Positions 33,855-43,989 of a DNA stretch of 64,000 bases are shown piece by piece. Each line of letters starts with the position of its first letter. The first letter of the stretch is position 1. The translations under genes were made by a program, and so were the position numbers. The DNA is from Gonatopus flavifemur (Eukaryota; Arthropoda; Insecta; Hymenoptera; Dryinidae), in contig JAFFJZ010000006.1 of NCBI GenBank assembly GCA_018340375.1, positions 14,836,001 through 14,900,000 of the forward strand, given 5' to 3'. The notes below the pieces were generated by a model, which was not told where the DNA came from, searched no databases, and worked only from the letters and a program-made list of their open reading frames with translations.

Positions 33855-36222
33855 TTATACATCACGAAACAATTCATTCAAACGTTTAACCATCAAGTAC
33901 AGGGGGATTCCCATAACAGTATGCACATCTCCATTGATTTTTTCGATCAAAGCACCCCCGATTCCTTGTATTCCGTACCCTCCTGCTTTATCTCTGAAAA
34001 CAAAAATATTTCAGGCTTCGTACAAGCTGCAGTGACAAAAGTACAAGTACACTGAGAAAAAAATTTCTTTCAACCAAATAAAGAGATTATTTATCCTCTC
34101 TCCACAATATATTCCTTGGAATCAATGAAATATTCAATCAAATCGAATAATGGAATGCTTGCCCCAAATAAATCGGTCTTCTAAATAAATCATTTAGTAG
34201 CCACAAGTAATCAATTCTTGCATCCAATTGAATATTTAATTTCTGCAAATGAATATTTTATGGAAAGAGGACAGATAAATATCTTTTCCAGTGTACAAAA
34301 AGTGGAATTCTTACAATGGTTCTCCCGTCTTCACGTAACTGGTTATTTGAGCCTCCGATATATCACCGAATTTCACTTTCGTCGAATCGTGGAAATTGAT
34401 CTCGGTTTTTCGTGTTTTCATACAAACGCCCGTGTAAACGGTATGTTCTTTGTTCGCTAAACTGTCGGGATCATTGAAATTTCACGATTAATTTTATCGA
34501 TCATATTTGATTGAAAAGATGTAGGAGTATTAGAAACAATCAATTACTTTGTCAACATCCTAAATGCATCATCTTCGTTTTTTGGCTTCCCGTAAATGAT
34601 ATTGTCCATCGTGACAAGGGTGTCCGCGCCGATAATCAAGGAGGGTGGAGTGGGATCATTTTTCAACCTATCGTATACCTCCTGTACCTTCAAACGTGCT
34701 AAATCTTGAACATATGTTCCATGATCTTTATATCTGGACCTGTCTAAATTTTCATCGTACAGAGATGGTATTATCTCGGCTTTTATACCCTGGAATACAC
34801 ATCGGATTGATTTTAATCAATTTTGTATATCTTCAACCTTTGAATACTGCTCAGAACATCCCTACATTAAGGAGATACTAGCGCCGGGACATTAGCTCAA
34901 TTTCTCGTGTAAGATTTTTTTAGTATCTTGATCGTTTCCCACTCTGGTGAAAATGTCCATGCTCTGGAAACGAATATTGGAACAAACGAAGCGTGGAATG
35001 TTTCAATTTTCGCTTCATTCGCGTTTAGATACTGTTTCGTGTATTCTTCCGCGTCGCTTCATACCCTTCTTACGCTTTCATTTTCACCAGGGAAACCTAT
35101 AGGAAGAAATATGGGCGCAGAGGGACCCAAGTCCCCTGAAATTTTGGAAAAAAGTAATTGGATGATTGTTTTGTCTCCTTAAGAATTCCATGAATTCTTG
35201 CATATATTGGGAAAGCTATGACCTGATTTCAGAGCTGGTTATAGTTTCTCAGTGAATTTCAGTGAGATTTTTAAAAAGTCCAAAATTGTTCAGAGATATC
35301 AAATGAGCGACAGTTTTTCAAAATTTTTCAGATTATCTCCAATTTTTGGAATTTTTCAAAGAGATTTTCAGTGGAATTCAGAAACTTTCAGAAAAAATTT
35401 TTCACTAACCCTGATAATACACGCAGAATTCTTTTTCACAAACAAGAATAGAATTCTTCAAGAACTCTTTTCCAACTAATTAATTCATAAAGAGCTCTGG
35501 AGGAGTTCAATGTCTGTGACATCAACGAGTTCTTCGAGAGCACTGAAACAATACTTTTGAACATTCTCAAAGAACTCGTTCAAAACATTGAATTCCTTCA
35601 GAGCTCTTTGTGAATCCATTAGTTCGAAAAGAGTTCTTGAAAGTTCTCTTCTTGTTTTGGAAAAAAGAATTCTTCGTGTGTCATTAGGAAGGAATTTGTT
35701 ATCGAAAATAATTCCTATACAGCAAAAGAGTCCCTTCAAACAGCTCCCATTAATACAGTAAACGTGAATTCGTTATGAATAGTTTGAATTCATGAAGAAT
35801 TCTTCAATCATTCAACATATATTCATTTTGAGTTCATTTTCACTGTCATAACAAGGAGTATTCTTTAAGAAGTCTTCAAGAATTCAAACAGATCGTGTCT
35901 GTTGTTTTGATTGGATCTTTTATATTGTCATCTCCCCTGAATCATATTCTGCCATACTCCATTCTGAATTTTGTTCAATAAACGATTCAAACTTCAACAA
36001 CATTAATTCCCACAGAGTTCTTCCAAGTTTCTTATAGATATTTTGTGGACTTCTATCTATCAAACGATGAGGTTATGAAACGAATATATCCAACCGCTCG
36101 TTCACCCACGAATAAATAATCCCATACATTACCAATTTTGCTATGATTTCATGACGCCTCGGTGATCCACTTGCCAAAACAATTCTACTTTGAGATAAGC
36201 TTTGTAAAGTTTGTTCCAACAT
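33855..36222 (-). CDS. Maf-family nucleotide pyrophosphatase (dTTP/UTP type, ASMTL-like)
   Basis: Four coding exons on the minus strand: 36222-36133, 34789-34548, 34461-34315 and 33993-33855. They join in frame to 205 residues, the usual length of a stand-alone Maf protein. Maf enzymes hydrolyse dTTP, UTP and modified nucleotides to the monophosphate plus pyrophosphate, a house-cleaning role in the cytosol. Visible signatures: LASGSPRR (16-23, nucleotide-binding loop), GADT (85-88, catalytic aspartate 86), KPK (98-100), HTVYTGV (116-122), TGEP (156-159) and [10 protein letters not shown] (161-170). No methyltransferase domain follows, unlike vertebrate ASMTL. The start ATG at 36222 directly precedes the expected N-terminus. 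Intron 1 (34790-36132) holds repeat relics and intron 3 (33994-34314) contains a complete MITE. All splice borders are GT...AG, and nothing disrupts the frame. Confidence 0.92.
34048..34295. repeat. MITE in Maf intron 3
   Basis: TACACTGAGAAAAAAATTTC mirrors ATCTTTTCCAGTGTA. AATATTCAATCAAATCGAAT-type arms. It fills most of the 321-nt intron and stays clear of both splice sites. Confidence 0.75.
35430..35670. repeat. Palindromic relic in Maf intron 1
   Basis: TTCAAGAACTCTTTTCCAAC mirrors GTTCGAAAAGAGTTCTTGAA. AAAGAGCTCTGGAGGAGTTC mirrors GAATTCCTTCAGAGCTCTTT. Similar sequence occurs at about 46555-46625. Confidence 0.75.
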
Positions 36223-36269
36223 TTTTACTTTCCACTACTTGTCGCTGTGAAGTTTTAAATACTAACCCT

Positions 36270-36317
36270 CACGTGGTGGAACCGATTCCCTTTCCCTCCT
36301 CGACGCACGTGCACGTG
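36270..36317 (-). promoter_or_regulatory. Three CACGTG E-boxes upstream of the Maf gene
   Basis: CACGTG at 36270-36275, 36306-36311 and 36312-36317 (the last two in tandem), 48-95 nt upstream of the start codon. Perfect E-boxes are bound by bHLH factors (Myc/Max, MITF/TFEB or CLK/CYC types). The function here is inference. Confidence 0.45.
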
Positions 36318-36950
36318 CTGTCAAAAGCACAACGTGCCCCCCAATACAGTGTCCTAAATCAACTTGGTACGAATGGAAAATTCGACAAATCATCATTGCA
36401 TTTCTTCATTCGCTGCTCCGTTCCGATTAAAAAATAAAAGTACAATAAAAACGAGATACGAAAGATATTTATACAGTACGCATCGCGCAGGATCACTTCA
36501 GAATGCGACCGGCAGCGCTTTGGCGGGATCTTCGAATACTACGTTCATAGCAAAGAGAATACCAAAGGGAGGAGCAGCGAAAGGGAAGAAATACGTGGCA
36601 AGTTACATCGTCGATTTGTCATGTGGAAACAATAGAATAAGTGGCGAGAACTTTAAGACTTGAATAAGTTACAACCACTCGAATGTCTTTTTGAATAATC
36701 GTTTCAATTACACATTGAACGAAGAATTCAACGACAGGCGTCATCCGTCAAATTATCATTTTAATTATCGTTTTATTTTTATGAATATTTATTTATTCTT
36801 TTATTCTTCGTCGTCGAAGTTGAGATGAAGAAATAATGGAGAATTTAATGTTATATTCATCTACAACTCGAATATCCAACAAATTTTTCTCTTTTAAAAT
36901 CAAAATTCTTCACATCTGAGTTTGAAGGTTTTTGACTGTTTTTCGTTTAC
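36318..36950. other. Unique region upstream of the Maf gene
   Basis: A less AT-rich patch (about 36480-36620) is open in one plus-strand frame (up to 36663), without recognisable domains or an ATG in good context. It may be promoter, 5' UTR or a non-coding exon. Confidence 0.35.
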
Positions 36951-37350
36951 TTTAGGTTATTTTTTGGTTTCTTAAAACTTTGGTCAAAAAATTGTGACCC
37001 AGATGGGTTTTACCATATAATGAATGACCTATTTGTGACCGGAAACTAACGGTTGCTTTGAACAAATCTGCCACCAAAAGGTCACCAAAAAATGTGGTCC
37101 GTTTTTGGAATCTTTTTGGTATTTTTGAGGTAAAAACCCAAAAAAACGCCACAGAATAACCACAAAATCACCAAATTGAGATTGGTTGAATTTTTGTTGG
37201 ATTTGGGTCAACTTTTGTTGGAAAAAATATCCTAAACGACCAACAAGTTCCCAAAACCAAGATTTTTCACCAAAATGTGACCGAAATTTTTTGTTGCTTG
37301 TCGGTTCACCCAGATCCGCTAGCACATTTGTGTGTTGCTTATAAGTCAGC
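36951..37350. repeat. Unusual ACCAAAA/GTCACC-rich block
   Basis: Dense short repeats of CCAAAA, GTGACC, CACCAAA and TTTTTGG. The left third loosely mirrors the right (TTGGTCAAAAAATTGTGACC vs. CACCAAAATGTGACC). It leaves a 107-codon minus-strand frame open, which I regard as incidental. Confidence 0.5.
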
Positions 37351-37377
37351 AAAAATTAATTTTTCCCGATATTAAAT

Positions 37378-37503
37378 GGGGTTGCCAGATGAGAACCAGG
37401 ACAGTTTGGTGATTCGTTCCGTCTTTTAGAATCTGGAATATGAATGGTTAGGGACATGAGAATTATCCGATCATCCACTGTCCTGGTTTTTATCTGGCAA
37501 CCC
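37378..37503. repeat. Short MITE, GGGTTGCCAGAT ends
   Basis: GGGGTTGCCAGATGAGAACC mirrors GGTTTTTATCTGGCAACCC, and CAGGACAGT mirrors ACTGTCCTG. 126 bp. Confidence 0.85.
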
Positions 37504-37530
37504 TATATCAAAGGAAAAATTGAAAGTAGC

Positions 37531-37742
37531 TACACAGCGAGAAATTGTGTGTATTTTCAACACACATCTATGTCCCAGGAGGTCCACTCGCAATTTATGT
37601 TGAATATTAACCCAAAAACGTATCAAATCAACACAAAAATGTTAAATTTACATTGGAAATCTGTGAATTTCAGAATTTGATATGTTGTTTTCAACACAAA
37701 CTCTGAGTGGATCTCCTGTGAGACAAAATTTTTCGCTGTGTA
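37531..37742. repeat. MITE, TACACAGCGA ends
   Basis: TACACAGCGAGAAATTGTGT mirrors ATTTTTCGCTGTGTA. CCCAGGAGGTCCACTCGCA mirrors TGAGTGGATCTCCTGTGAG. Confidence 0.85.
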
Positions 37743-38502
37743 AAGTAATCATTCATGATATGACAAAAAAATAATATTTATCTTATTTATCTTTATAAAG
37801 GATAAATTTGGTACAACCGCAATATAATATTCCCCTATGGAAATATTTCGCTGAAAAATTTCTGAAAATCTCTGTGAAATCTCTGGAAAACTCTGATTTT
37901 TCCTCTGCGAAAGTCTGAGAAAGTCTAATAAACTCTGAGAAACTCTGAGATTTCGATGAAAAATCTAATATTCTTGGGACATCGTTCTCAGAATTTTTTC
38001 AAAGTTTATCACACATGTTTTTGATTGACATTGTAGATAGATGATTATGAATTTATTCCTGACAAAACTCTGACAAAAGTCTGATAAATGTCCGTGTTTT
38101 CTCCGAGAGCTAAAAAAGACTATGAAACATGAGTGACATTGGACGTAAATCGCCAAATCTCATTGAATCTTGTACAATGTTCTGACCAAATCCTATGGAA
38201 CCATTTTCAATGAGATTCAATCAGACGATTGTATTCTTTCAATGTGATTCTGATTGAATCTTGCACAATGTCCTGACCAAATCCCATTGAATTTCATTTC
38301 GTCAGATTCTATGGATTTTTTATAAACCTGGGAGCGAGTTGACAATTCTTTCACCACAAAGATTGATCCTCTTATATGAAGAGAGATACTTTTGATACTA
38401 TATATTTAGAGAAGAATAAGTTGCATCAAAATGAGAGGGATACTCGTTTTCTTGGATTAATTTTTTGTGGATGTACCCACCATTCGTATGTGGATATTTT
38501 CC

Positions 38503-38781
38503 TACACTGGGAACCCGATTTCTTAGATTTGAAGGAAATTTCTTTGCCCCCATTCTGATGAATCTTGTTTTAAATAAAAAAAAAGGTAGTTCATTCCATC
38601 AAGAGAATTTTTCGTTTAATTCAAATTATATTCTTCGAATTCAAGAAGGAATATATTTCCGTTCCGGTTTGAAAATTTTTTGGTCCAGTCCGATGAAAAA
38701 TTTCTGAATCGAAAAAAATATTTATCAGAATGAGGGCCAAGAGAAACTCCTTCGAATATAAGAAATTCGGTTCTCAGTGTA
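38503..38781. repeat. Palindromic MITE, TACACTGGGAACCCGATTTC ends
   Basis: The left end mirrors AAATTCGGTTCTCAGTGTA. ATTTGAAGGAAATTTCT and CATTCTGATGAAT mirror on the right. Confidence 0.8.
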
Positions 38782-38913
38782 TCAATCAATTATTATGATA
38801 TCTTTACCAAGGGTATATGTGGCGTTCGGAGTGGTCACAATCCATAATATTTGACAATATCTTAATCCTTAAAAGTTTTGGAATTCATTTTTCATGTAAA
38901 TATGTTTCAACAT

Positions 38914-39042
38914 CCCGTACAGCACCGGACATTTCTACGTTGCCTCTACGTTGTCTCCACGTGGAATCTTCGTTCATCCACCACTTATCCACGTAGAGTC
39001 CACGAAGATGCGACTCAGAAATCTGTGGATGTGCTGGTAGGG
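38914..39042 (-). repeat. Repeat B, inverted copy
   Basis: CCCGTACAGCACCGGACATT to GTGGATGTGCTGGTAGGG. Reverse complement of 54226-54371 with a small internal deletion. Confidence 0.85.
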
Positions 39043-39555
39043 ATGGAAGTAATGTCTTTTAGTATTATAACTTTCGGATAAAACACGGAAATTTATCATA
39101 CTTTGTTGAGAGTTTCATCAGGAATAAATTCATAATCATCTATCTGAAATTTCAATCAAAAAAATCTGTGATAAACTTAAAAAAAAGTCTGATAAATTGT
39201 GAAAAAACTCTGAAAAAAATATTTCTCCCAAAAATATTAGATTTTTCATCGAAATCTCAGACTTTCTCAGACTTTATCAGACTTTTGCTGAGGAAAATCA
39301 GAGTTTTTCAGACATCTTACATACATTTTTCAATAGAATATTTTCATGCGGGATGTTATAATTTACTCTTATAATTATTATTATAATTTATATCCCATGA
39401 TAACCGAAGATAGTCTACAGAGGTGAACGATAAATTAAAAAATATTATTAATTCACTGCTTGGAATAAATTATTCTCTTGACAATTATTTTTAAATTATT
39501 TGTCCCCGGGCCATGGCATTGCCGGCGTAGGTCATAATCCGTTCCTGAGTCCTGA

Positions 39556-39663
39556 CCAGAGATGTTCTTTTCAGTACAATTTCTGTTAGATCAATCTATG
39601 ATGATCATGAGTTGAATGGAAATACCATTCAGGAATTCCAAAATTGTACTAAAGAACATCCCT
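39556..39663. repeat. Element R, copy 2
   Basis: AGATGTTCTTTTCAGTACAA mirrors TTGTACTAAAGAACATCCCT. Inverse orientation to 32362-32469. Confidence 0.8.
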
Positions 39664-39667
39664 GATC

Positions 39668-39977
39668 CTGACTCGGGTTCCTGTCCCGGGTCGGAAAACT
39701 TTGAACGGTTTTTGTCCTCCTATTCTATTTTTAGGCTGATTTTGTACTAATTGTTGTATAATGCGGATAAAAACAGTGCTTTTTTGATGATTCGAATTTA
39801 AATTTCTCCTCAATCACGTTCATTCGTTGAAGGAGAAATTCAGACTAAAATCATGAAAAAGTACTGTTTTTGTCCACATTGTTCAACAATCGGGACAAAA
39901 TGAGTCCAGAAATGAAATATGAGGACAAAAACCGTCCAAATTTTTCGACTCGTGGTTTGACAGGAGGACCCAGAACG
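39668..39977. repeat. Foldback element with GGACAAAA motifs
   Basis: GAACGGTTTTTGTCCTCCTA mirrors ATGAGGACAAAAACCGTCC. AAAACAGTGCTTTTTTGATG mirrors CATGAAAAAGTACTGTTTT. The loop is about 30 nt. Confidence 0.8.
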
Positions 39978-40712
39978 GTCCCGCGCAGGATCTGGAAGGA
40001 CGATGAGGGGCCTGGATGAGGACCCGACTGGTCCCGAATAGGAATTCGATTTGATTCGACGTTCCTTAATTCGACTGTAATTTCCTATGCGCTATAATAT
40101 ATCATGTTTTGCTTCAACATTTGCAAATATCACTTGATACGGGATTCCTCTCTCTAGATATTCAAGGTAAACTGAGTCAAACGAAATCATAAATCACGCC
40201 TCGCTTTCAATATTTTCGAATGCAGCAGCGGTGATTGATAACGATTATCATTATTAATAACCGATTATATTTATATAAAACTCCTTAGCTCGATATAACC
40301 TGAGACACGAAATTGTTCAATTTCGTAGATAACGGGAAGTCATTCATTATTTTCTAGAATATATAATTCAATTGACAGTTTGAAGAAGTGAAAAATTGTG
40401 GTTGAGAAATGCTGGTTTCAAAGTTCACTATGTTTCTATCCATTGACGAGTCGTATATAAAACCTTCAGACAACTTTCAATCCGGCCATTCGCCATTTGT
40501 CACAAACTTTTCATGCCGAACACGTTTTGAAATGTCTTCGAAGAGATCATATCGACAAGCAATGTGCAATGATTCATGAAAATTTGAATCTGGAGATATG
40601 GTATCGTAAAGTCGAAAGATAGACTGAAAAATTGGCAACACGATTTCTGAAAACAAACAATCTCAACTGTTTTCTCAGTATTTATGGATCCAATTTTTCC
40701 ATATAATGATTG
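39978..40712. other. Mostly unique DNA without gene
   Basis: No convincing ORF. The first 60 bp (GGTCCCG/GACCCGACTGGTCCCG) belong to repeat sequence, the rest is unique. Confidence 0.4.
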
Positions 40713-41142
40713 CAGGGCCGTCTTTCGTTGCTTGAAGGCCCTGGGCCTACTTAGAGTGGAGACGTAAAATCTTGAAATTTGTGAAAAACGATATAAGAAA
40801 TTCAATGACCGAGTCAAGGCTAAACAATTTATCTATTATGTGCATCGAATCAGATTTATTGAAAAAGAAATAGAGTTTAGTGATTTGATTGATGCCTTCT
40901 CGGCTCAAAAATGTCGTAAGAAACTGTTCAATCAAAGTGAAAAATGAATTTCAAAACATATATATATATAATATATATATGTATTTATTAGTTTCATTTT
41001 TAAAATAACTTGATTTCATTTTGTTTAAGTATCCTTTTTAAAAAAGTATATAAAAATCTTAACGATTCTCTGCGAAGAGGCCCCCCTTTTGGAGGAGGCC
41101 CTGGGCTCGGGCCCGGTGTGCCCTGCCTTAAAGACGGCCTTG
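40713..41142. mobile_element. hAT-like MITE with 8-bp duplication AATGATTG
   Basis: CAGGGCCGTCTTTCG mirrors AAAGACGGCCTTG. Flanked by AATGATTG at 40705-40712 and 41143-41150, exact. GGCCCTGGGC motifs near both ends mirror, and the interior is AT-rich with a TATA run (40960-40980). Non-autonomous. Confidence 0.9.
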
Positions 41143-41637
41143 AATGATTGTGATTTTTCTCAGATATTATAAATCGGGAGGTTTTGCAACCCTGACAACA
41201 AGAAGTGGAAGATGCAACCCACCCAGCAAAAAATATCGAATTGAAATTCAAGAATTTGAATTCGAATTTTTGAATTATGGAAGAATTGATTTCACAGAAA
41301 TTCTATTCACCTCCATTCTAACCTATTCTATAGTTCAATTCAATTTTTCCAATGTAAAATTTAAAATAACAACTTCTATCTAGTCTATTACCTTTACGAT
41401 ATTCAATAAAAGATTTTCATTTCTGTTAGGAGAATTTAATACAGAATAGCAACTGGAATTCATACATGATATTGAAATCTAAATACTTCAATTTTTTTTT
41501 TATTCATATGTATTTTTTTTTAGAATTCTAATTGAAAAGAATTGAAAAGAATAGGAAATTCCTATTTTCATGCAACAGTTTTCACTGTTTTCAATATGTC
41601 TTCGTTTAAGAAATCTAAAAGATGTCTTTAGATCTCT

Positions 41638-42266
41638 CCCAATAAACACACACACGTTATTTCAACGTTGAAAGAACGTTAGACTGTCAAACGAACGTCA
41701 GTCGTTGATTTCATAACGTTGAAATTTGATAGGGAAATAGACGATTAAGAATTACGTTTTGATGACGTATAATTCAAACTCATATTCAAAAATAACCATC
41801 AAACGACGTTCTCAAAAAACGTGTTTTGAACGGGTTTGAATCACGCGTTTAAAATGTGTTTATAACACCTTGTGTTTGAACTTCAATTGAAGATATTCTG
41901 CTAAAAATGTCGCGACGAGACCGAACAATGGTTGAAATTTCAACAAAGAGCAAGATAGTAAATAGTGTGGCATACTTTACAAATTCTGTCATACTCAGAA
42001 ATACTATTGTTTTCGATATTGAATGAAAAGTTTTCACAATAATTTGTTGGATTCAATTCACGTTTTAGAACCATCATCAGGACACGTCAGTATTTTACAT
42101 CTTTTAAACGATGTTCAAACCGTTGATATGACGTTATTTTATGGTTGAAAAACACGTGATCCGCCCCGACATCTTTACGTTGAATCAACGCAAGAATATT
42201 ACTTATTCGCAACGTGTGGTTATTGACTGTTTTTGACGTTTTTAAAACGTGCGTGTGTTTACTGGG
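41638..42266. repeat. Foldback with ACGTT-rich arms
   Basis: CCCAATAAACACACACACGT mirrors ACGTGCGTGTGTTTACTGGG. AACGTT/AACGTG motifs recur throughout, with several mirrored blocks (TTCAACGTTGAA). Confidence 0.8.
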
Positions 42267-42300
42267 CCTTTTAGATCCCAGACATTTTAAGACATCTTAA

Positions 42301-42546
42301 GGTGATACCAGCGACTCCTGAAGATGCAACCATTCTCATTCGTTAGAGAAAAACATGACCAAAACTATTCTGACAAATTATTCGAAAATGAAGCAATAAA
42401 ATCAAAATATCGCTCTGTACAGACCTTTTTCAATGAATAAAGATGGTCTGTACAGAGCGATATTTTAATTTTATTGCTTCATTTTCAAATAATTTGTCAG
42501 AAAAGGTTTAGTTCGGGTTGCATCGTCAGGGATCGCTGGTATCATC
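42301..42546. repeat. Element J, best copy
   Basis: GGTGATACCAGCGACTCCTG mirrors CAGGGATCGCTGGTATCATC. The core AAAATATCGCTCTGTACAGA mirrors TCTGTACAGAGCGATATTTT around a 24-nt loop, and CTGACAAATTATTCGAAAAT mirrors ATTTTCAAATAATTTGTCAG. Confidence 0.9.
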
Positions 42547-42730
42547 TTGAAGAGAGTGAAAACTGTTGCATAAGAAATCTTTTAGATAAAGCAAAATTTT
42601 TGATGTATGAGAATTCTCTGGTTTCTTTGTCATACCGCATGGTTTTTACATCAAACCATATGGAATTATTTCGCTTAAACATTTCTGCAAAATTGTGAAT
42701 GATCACTGAAGAACGCAGCATTGTTTCCTC

Positions 42731-43344
42731 CCCTAGTAAAAATGAATCATATAAAAACATATGAAAATCATATGTGATCCATATAAAATTCATATATAAT
42801 CCATGTATGGCCCATATAGGATCCATATATAATTCATATGTAATCCATATAAGACTCATGAATGAAAGATTCTTCACATATGTAAAAGAATTCTGCCATA
42901 TATGAAATATTCTCCATACATGGATTATATATGGATCATATATGGTCATATATAGATTGTATATGGATTATAAGTATATCCCTACCTTAGTAAAAAGGGA
43001 TTACAAATATGGTCTATATATAATTATTGAAGTTTATATAAGTATTATTAAGATTTATATAAGCACATATATGTATAGTTATATATGGAGCTATATATAA
43101 AAACTTGAATTGTTATATATAGTAAAAAAATCGGAATAATTCTTTTCATATATAATTATCTCAAATTCCATATATACCACTATATATAACTATATATATA
43201 AACTTCAATAATTATATATAGACCATATATAATCCTTTTTTACTAGGGTGATTCCACACGTTTTCATGTATGGACCATATATGGATTATATATGTATTAT
43301 GTGTGATTTATGTATGGGTCATACATGTTTACTTTTTACCAAGG
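42731..43344. repeat. Foldback S made of CATATATGG units
   Basis: The left end CCCTAGTAAAAATGAATCAT mirrors the right end (TTTACTTTTTACCAAGGTG). Arms consist of ATATGG/CCATAT units (CCATATATGG and variants, more than 15 times). Interrupted by a younger relative at 42985-43250. Confidence 0.75.
42985..43250. repeat. Inner foldback, same end motif as S
   Basis: CCTTAGTAAAAAGGGATTAC mirrors AATCCTTTTTACTAGGGTG. TATATATAATTATTGAAGTT mirrors AACTTCAATAATTATATATA exactly. Confidence 0.85.
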
Positions 43345-43539
43345 TGAAAAATCTGAAAAACTCTGAAAATCTATGTAATATATGAAAAATCTAATGAATT
43401 TGGATGTTCCTGAAGTTTGAATCGTTTATAGAAACGGAACGAAAATTCAAACCCGCAAAATGATCGATGTTTGAATATATTTTCGAATGAACTCCTTGCA
43501 ACTGAAAATATAATTCGAAAGATAATATGCAGTACACTG

Positions 43540-43912
43540 CACACGGAGAGAAAAAATTTGCTGACGCAGCAAATCGAGGTATTAAATATAGAATAGCAAA
43601 ATTTTTTGCTGACCTAGCTAAAAATTTGCTATAACAGCAATCGTGTTAGCTACGACAGCAATTTTTAAGCTGTGGCAGCAAAAAATGTTTGCTCCGCCAG
43701 CAAATTTTCAGTATTATATATAGAATAGCAAACAAATTTTGCTGGGATAGCAAACATTTTTTGCTGCCACAGCTAAAAATTCGCTGTCGCAGCTAACAAG
43801 ATTGCTGGAACAGCGAATAGTTTGCTGTCACAGCAAAAAATTTGCTGCTCTGGCAAAAGGAACCCAGCAAAAGTAGATTTCGCTGCCACAGCGAATTCCT
43901 TTTTCTCCGTGC
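43540..43912. repeat. Element K: array of GCTGnnnCAGCAAA units
   Basis: CACACGGAGAGAAAAAATTT mirrors AATTCCTTTTTCTCCGTGC. The body is about a dozen units of TTTGCTG(N)4-5AGCAAA in both orientations. Similar arrays occur at about 16690-16760, 53187-53460 and 57655-57770. Confidence 0.85.
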
Positions 43913-43989
43913 AAACATTGGGGTCTTCAACAGTCGAGTATTTCGTTATTCGATTACCAATTCGTTTCAATAAACGATTCAAACTTCAG

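Larger units (their letters stand above)
37840..39345. repeat. Foldback family G pair with insertions
   Basis: Left block 37840-37985 and right block 39165-39330 are inverse copies (GATGAAAAATCTAATATT, CTCTGAGAAACTCTGAGA). Between them lie an element I copy (38149-38330), a palindromic MITE (38503-38781) and repeat B (38914-39042). Confidence 0.65.

Noticed and set aside
37029..37352. 107-residue minus-strand ORF
   Set aside because: Lies wholly in a CCAAAA/GTGACC-repetitive block. The residue pattern follows the repeat and no domain is seen.
42542..42949. 135-residue minus-strand ORF rich in Ile/Tyr/Trp/Met
   Set aside because: It crosses element J into the CATATATGG foldback and simply translates the repeated unit.
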